A stretch of 7,639 nucleotides of DNA from a bacterium (GTDB lineage Bacteria > Actinomycetota > Acidimicrobiia > Spongiisociales > UBA11373), in assembly GCA_013202595.1 (NCBI GenBank), contig JABMPV010000335.1:1-7639 (forward strand), written 5' to 3'. The position numbers were made by a program, and so were the translations under genes. Positions 5,132 through 7,639 of the stretch are shown in pieces. The notes under the pieces are model-generated. The model was given only the letters and a program-made list of their open reading frames with translations. It made no database searches and was not told the DNA's origin. Position 1 is the stretch's first letter. The number at the start of each line of letters is the position of its first letter.

Positions 5132-5159
5132 GGACCGGGCGCGGGCTCCTCGCCGGTCC
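5132..5159 (-). terminator. Possible terminator hairpin after the repeat-protein remnant
   Basis: GGACCGGGCG (5132-5141) pairs with CGCCGGTCC (5151-5159) with one bulged G around a nine-base loop, 17 bases past the stop at 5176. There is no T-run. In DNA this GC-rich such stems also arise by chance. Confidence 0.3.
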
Positions 5160-5175
5160 GTGGCGGGTCCGGTCC

Positions 5176-5465
5176 CTATCCGATCACTGCCACCTTCAGG
5201 GCGCCCTGATCGGCGGCGTAGTAGTAGATCACCGGATTGCCGGCTGCGTTGATGGCTATCGATGTGTGCTCGCCCTCCCCGTTGATCGAGTCGACCACCA
5301 TGATGATCTCGTCGCCGCCGAAACAGGCCGGGGCGTTGCTGGCCGCCACCTTCAGATCCTCGTTGCCCCAGTCGTAGTAGACGCCGGCAACACCGACATC
5401 ACCACCACAGCGACGAGACCCCCGACGATCCCGCTCCACACGCGCCCCGATACCTGACGCCGCAT
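5176..5465 (-). pseudogene. Remnant of a secreted repeat protein: signal peptide joined out of frame to the last repeat
   Basis: ATG 5463-5465 is preceded by GAGGGGAG at 6 bases, the best ribosome binding site pattern in the window. It opens MRRQVSGRVWSG followed by the hydrophobic stretch IVGGLVAVVVMSVLPA, a convincing signal peptide. That frame ends at a TGA at 5352-5354. From about 5385 another frame, ending at 5176, carries VYYDWGNEDLKVA, then a CFGGDE block and a VDS turn, then HTSIAINAAGNPVI and a closing LKVAVIG. GNPVIxYYDxxNxDLKVAxC with a nearby GGDE is a repeat motif I recall from large secreted proteins of unknown role in actinobacteria and Chloroflexi. Only about one and a half periods remain. 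The likeliest history is an internal deletion that joined the signal peptide to the final repeat out of frame. Function is unknown. Confidence 0.6.
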
Positions 5466-5532
5466 CCCGAACTCCCCTCACATCGCTCTTGTCCACAACT
5501 GAACGTATGGCGAGACGCTATCGGACCACCGA

Positions 5533-5633
5533 CCAGGGGCACACAACCAACCGGCCCCAAGACGAACCGCCACACCATCCCGTTCAGGTCGGTGAGAGGG
5601 TGTGTGGGGATGCGGACCGGGGGCGGACTCTCA
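5533..5633 (+). repeat. Dispersed repeat, copy C
   Basis: It begins GGGGCACACAACC, continues with GAACCGCCACACC (5574 onward), CGTTCAGG and GGTGAGAGGGT, and ends with the element starting GGATGCGGACCGG at 5608 and continuing GGGCGGACTCTCAG. The right element matches copies A, B and D; the centre is closest to D. GGGGC (5536-5540) and GCCCC (5554-5558) could pair. It lies about 70 bases past the gltD stop and just upstream of the repeat-protein remnant. Confidence 0.55.
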
Positions 5634-5704
5634 GTATCGAACACGAGTGACGTCGTCACCCCAGGGAGTGCGGCCCGCAGTCGCCCCAGAAGGCGCTCGC
5701 GACG

Positions 5705-7180
5705 CTACGGCGAAGCTTCGCTGCGACCAGGCGAACGATCGGATCGGCGAAGGTCGCCGACATCGGTGAGGTAGGCATCGACAGCGCTAGCGCATTGGCG
5801 GCCTTCGCGGATCGCCCACACGACGAGTGACTGGCCCCGGCGCATGTCGCCGGCGGCGAAGACCCCCTGGATGCTGGTGCGGTAGTCGTTCGCGCCGGTA
5901 GCGACGGTGCCCCGCGGATTGAGATCGACGCCCAGCGCGTCGAGAAGACCCACCAACCTCGGTCTCGCGAAACCGGTGGCAATGAACACCAGGTCAACGG
6001 CGAGAGTGCACTCGGATCCCGGGATCGGCGACATCTCCCAGTTGCCGTTGATCCGCTGCCAGTCGACCATGACCGAGCGCAACGATTCGACCCGGCCGTG
6101 GCGGCCGGTGAATTCCTTGGTGGCCACCGCCCATCGGCGGTCGCACCCTTCTTCATGTGACGAGGAAGCCCGCAGTTTCAGCGGCCAATGGGGCCAGATC
6201 AGTGACTTGTCGGGCTGCTCATCGGGACGAGGAAGCAACTCGAGTTGAATGATCGAAGCCGCGCCCTGCCGGTTTGCCGTGCCGACACAGTCCGAGCCGG
6301 TATCGCCCCCGCCGATCACGACGACGTGTTTGCCCTCGGCAAAGATCGGTGCGTGCCCATCGAGTGATTCGTTCCCGATTCTCTTGTTCTGCTGGGTGAG
6401 GTACTCCATGGCGAAATGGATGCCGTCGAGGTCGCGGCCCGGTACATCGAGGTCGGTGGGTTGCTCACAGCCTCCTGCGAGCACGACGGCGTCGTATTGC
6501 TCGATGATCTCCTCGATGGGGATATCGACTCCGATGTTGCTGTTGACGCGGAAGCCTACGCCTTCGGTCTGCATCTGCGACATACGCCGGTCGATGCTGG
6601 CCTTGGCCAGTTTGAAGTCCGGAATCCCGTATCGGAGGAGACCCCCGATCTTGGCGTTCTTCTCATAGACCACGACCCGGTGGCCGGCTCTGGCGAGTTG
6701 CTGGGCACAGGCGAGCCCGGCCGGGCCGGATCCGATCACGGCCACCGATCTGTCTGTGTGGTGCGCCGGTATCCGGGGCTCGATCCACCGATTCGCCCAC
6801 GCCTTCTCGATGATGCTGAGTTCGATGGTCTTGATGGTCACCGGTGCGTCGTGCAGGTTGAGGGTGCAGGCCTCCTCGCACGGTGCAGGGCAGACGCGTC
6901 CGGTGAACTCCGGGAAATTGTTGGTGGCATGCAGCACCTCGGCGGCGCGGCGCCAGTCGTCCCGATGCACGAGGCCGTTCCAGTCCGGGATGATGTTGTC
7001 GACCGGGCAGCCGAAGTGGCAGTACGGGATCCCGCAATCGATGCATCGGCCGCCTTGCTGGGCGAGGGTGACGTCATCGAGCGGAATGGTGAACTCGCGG
7101 TAGTTCCCGACGCGTTCGGCCACCGGCAGGTAGTCGATGTCGTGGCGCTCGAAATCCCGGAAGCCTGTCGGCGAGCTCAT
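5705..7180 (-). CDS. gltD: Glutamate synthase (NADPH) small subunit
   Basis: A 491-residue small (beta) subunit of bacterial glutamate synthase. It oxidises NADPH on FAD and passes electrons through 4Fe-4S clusters to the large subunit, where 2-oxoglutarate plus glutamine-derived ammonia becomes glutamate (cytoplasm, GS-GOGAT ammonium assimilation). Visible: cluster cysteines 46, 49, 54 and 58 in CIDCGIPYCHFGCP, then 97, 101 and 105 in CPAPCEEAC; the FAD dinucleotide fold VAVIGSGPAG ending near 155; YGIPDFK near 184-190; the NADPH fold VVVIGGGDTG ending near 295; and the C-terminal FAD-contacting GVFAAGDMRRGQS. The ATG at 7178-7180 is chosen because it shares one base with the gltB stop (TGATG), implying coupled translation, and because MSSPTGFRDFER is the family N-terminus; the frame upstream of it only mirrors gltB. 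Length is normal, with a charged 20-residue tail (DLRRSDRSPGRSEASP). Confidence 0.97.
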   Translation of the reverse strand: MSSPTGFRDFERHDIDYLPVAERVGNYREFTIPLDDVTLAQQGGRCIDCGIPYCHFGCPVDNIIPDWNGLVHRDDWRRAAEVLHATNNFPEFTGRVCPAPCEEACTLNLHDAPVTIKTIELSIIEKAWANRWIEPRIPAHHTDRSVAVIGSGPAGLACAQQLARAGHRVVVYEKNAKIGGLLRYGIPDFKLAKASIDRRMSQMQTEGVGFRVNSNIGVDIPIEEIIEQYDAVVLAGGCEQPTDLDVPGRDLDGIHFAMEYLTQQNKRIGNESLDGHAPIFAEGKHVVVIGGGDTGSDCVGTANRQGAASIIQLELLPRPDEQPDKSLIWPHWPLKLRASSSHEEGCDRRWAVATKEFTGRHGRVESLRSVMVDWQRINGNWEMSPIPGSECTLAVDLVFIATGFARPRLVGLLDALGVDLNPRGTVATGANDYRTSIQGVFAAGDMRRGQSLVVWAIREGRQCASAVDAYLTDVGDLRRSDRSPGRSEASP

Positions 7181-7639
7181 CAGGAAGCCGCCTCCGATGA
7201 CATCGACTGCTGGAGGGCGTGCCGGTACTCCACGGGCATGATCTTGATGAATCTGGGAAGGAAGTCGTCGAAGTTGGCGAGTATCTCTCGCGCGTAGGAA
7301 CTGTCGGCGAGCCGTGCATGACGGCCGATCAACGTTCTCAGGCGCCACACGTCGTAGCGGGTCGGGTCGGCGATCAGTTCGGCCGGCGTCGGATCGTCAC
7401 TCACCCCGGGAGGCGCACCGTCGTCGACGTCGATGCTCTCGAGTTCGACCATCGCCGGGTTGATTCGCTGGTGGAAATCGCCCTGGTCGATGATGTACGC
7501 GATCCCGCCGGACATCCCGGCGGCGAAGTTGCGTCCGGTCTTGCCGATGACAACGACGCAGCCGCCGGTCATGTACTCACAGCCGTGGTCTCCGATTCGT
7601 TCGGCGACTGCCACCGCACCCGAGTTACGAACGGCAAAA
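7180..7639 (-). CDS. gltB: Glutamate synthase (NADPH) large subunit, C-terminal end (partial)
   Basis: The last 152 codons of the large (alpha) subunit; the gene runs off the right edge of the window. The frame is open from the edge: FAVRNSGAVAVAERIGDHGC, then EYMTGGCVVVIGKTGRNFAAGMSGG. This is the GxGxG-type beta-helix domain that closes glutamate synthase large subunits and lies between the synthase and reductase parts. The remainder (YEREILANF-like helix, FLPRFIKIMPVEYRHAL) is the typical C-terminal tail, ending MSSEAAS. Its glutaminase and FMN/3Fe-4S synthase domains are outside the window. The stop at 7180-7182 overlaps the gltD start by one base, so the two form one operon. Confidence 0.96.
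   Translation of the reverse strand, partial: FAVRNSGAVAVAERIGDHGCEYMTGGCVVVIGKTGRNFAAGMSGGIAYIIDQGDFHQRINPAMVELESIDVDDGAPPGVSDDPTPAELIADPTRYDVWRLRTLIGRHARLADSSYAREILANFDDFLPRFIKIMPVEYRHALQQSMSSEAAS

Noticed and set aside
1877..5633. Integron cassette array with attC sites
   Set aside because: The module layout is suggestive, but I find no consistent GTTRRRY core at the repeat ends, the end elements are direct rather than inverted, and there is no integrase in the window.
6416..7297. Long plus-strand open frame of 293 codons
   Set aside because: It is antisense to gltD and gltB, has no family resemblance, and follows from the high-GC third-position pattern of the real genes.
7181..7348. Upstream extension of gltD by 56 codons
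   Set aside because: It lies entirely within the gltB coding region in another frame; the coupled ATG at 7180 matches the family N-terminus.

Overview
The window is high-GC DNA that reads like an actinobacterial chromosome, possibly Acidimicrobiia. Supporting signs are the GC-rich third positions, a deazaflavin (F420)-type nitroreductase-family protein, actinobacterial-style hairpins without U-tracts, and the type of DUF11 surface-protein fragment. The lineage is an inference, because there is no rRNA or tRNA here to anchor it. Nearly all real genes lie on the minus strand, so transcription runs from high to low coordinates.

Right end (5705-7639): the end of gltB and all of gltD, the two subunits of NADPH-dependent glutamate synthase. 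They overlap in a TGATG junction and are clearly conserved housekeeping genes.

Middle (about 1525-5635): an accessory region of small modules and gene fossils. From right to left it holds: (i) a frameshifted remnant of a secreted repeat protein, with an excellent ribosome binding site and signal peptide but only about one repeat left (5176-5465); (ii) an apparently intact DUF1778-GNAT toxin-antitoxin operon with a near-consensus promoter overlapped by GTAC palindromes, and a 12-bp terminator-like hairpin after it (3881-4828); (iii) an intact deazaflavin-dependent nitroreductase-like gene with a C-terminal membrane segment (2968-3588); (iv) a single orphan DUF11 repeat unit on the plus strand (2282-2740); (v) a ribbon-helix-helix antitoxin with an 8-bp-spaced operator and a truncated Doc-like partner (1989-2303); (vi) a fossil N-terminus of a phytoene-dehydrogenase/PYROXD2-like FAD oxidoreductase interrupted by stops (1525-1749).

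Left end (113-1365): a branched-chain-amino-acid-type ABC transporter substrate-binding lipoprotein, split by a one-base frameshift near 920.

The most unusual signal is a family of diverged, same-orientation dispersed repeats of about 60-130 bp (near 1877, 2776, 3769, 4984 and 5533). Each lies just past the 3' end of a minus-strand gene, and several lie at the edges of broken genes. They look like recombination or insertion sites that shaped this stretch of intact toxin-antitoxin modules mixed with gene fragments. They do not match a mobile-element type I can name.
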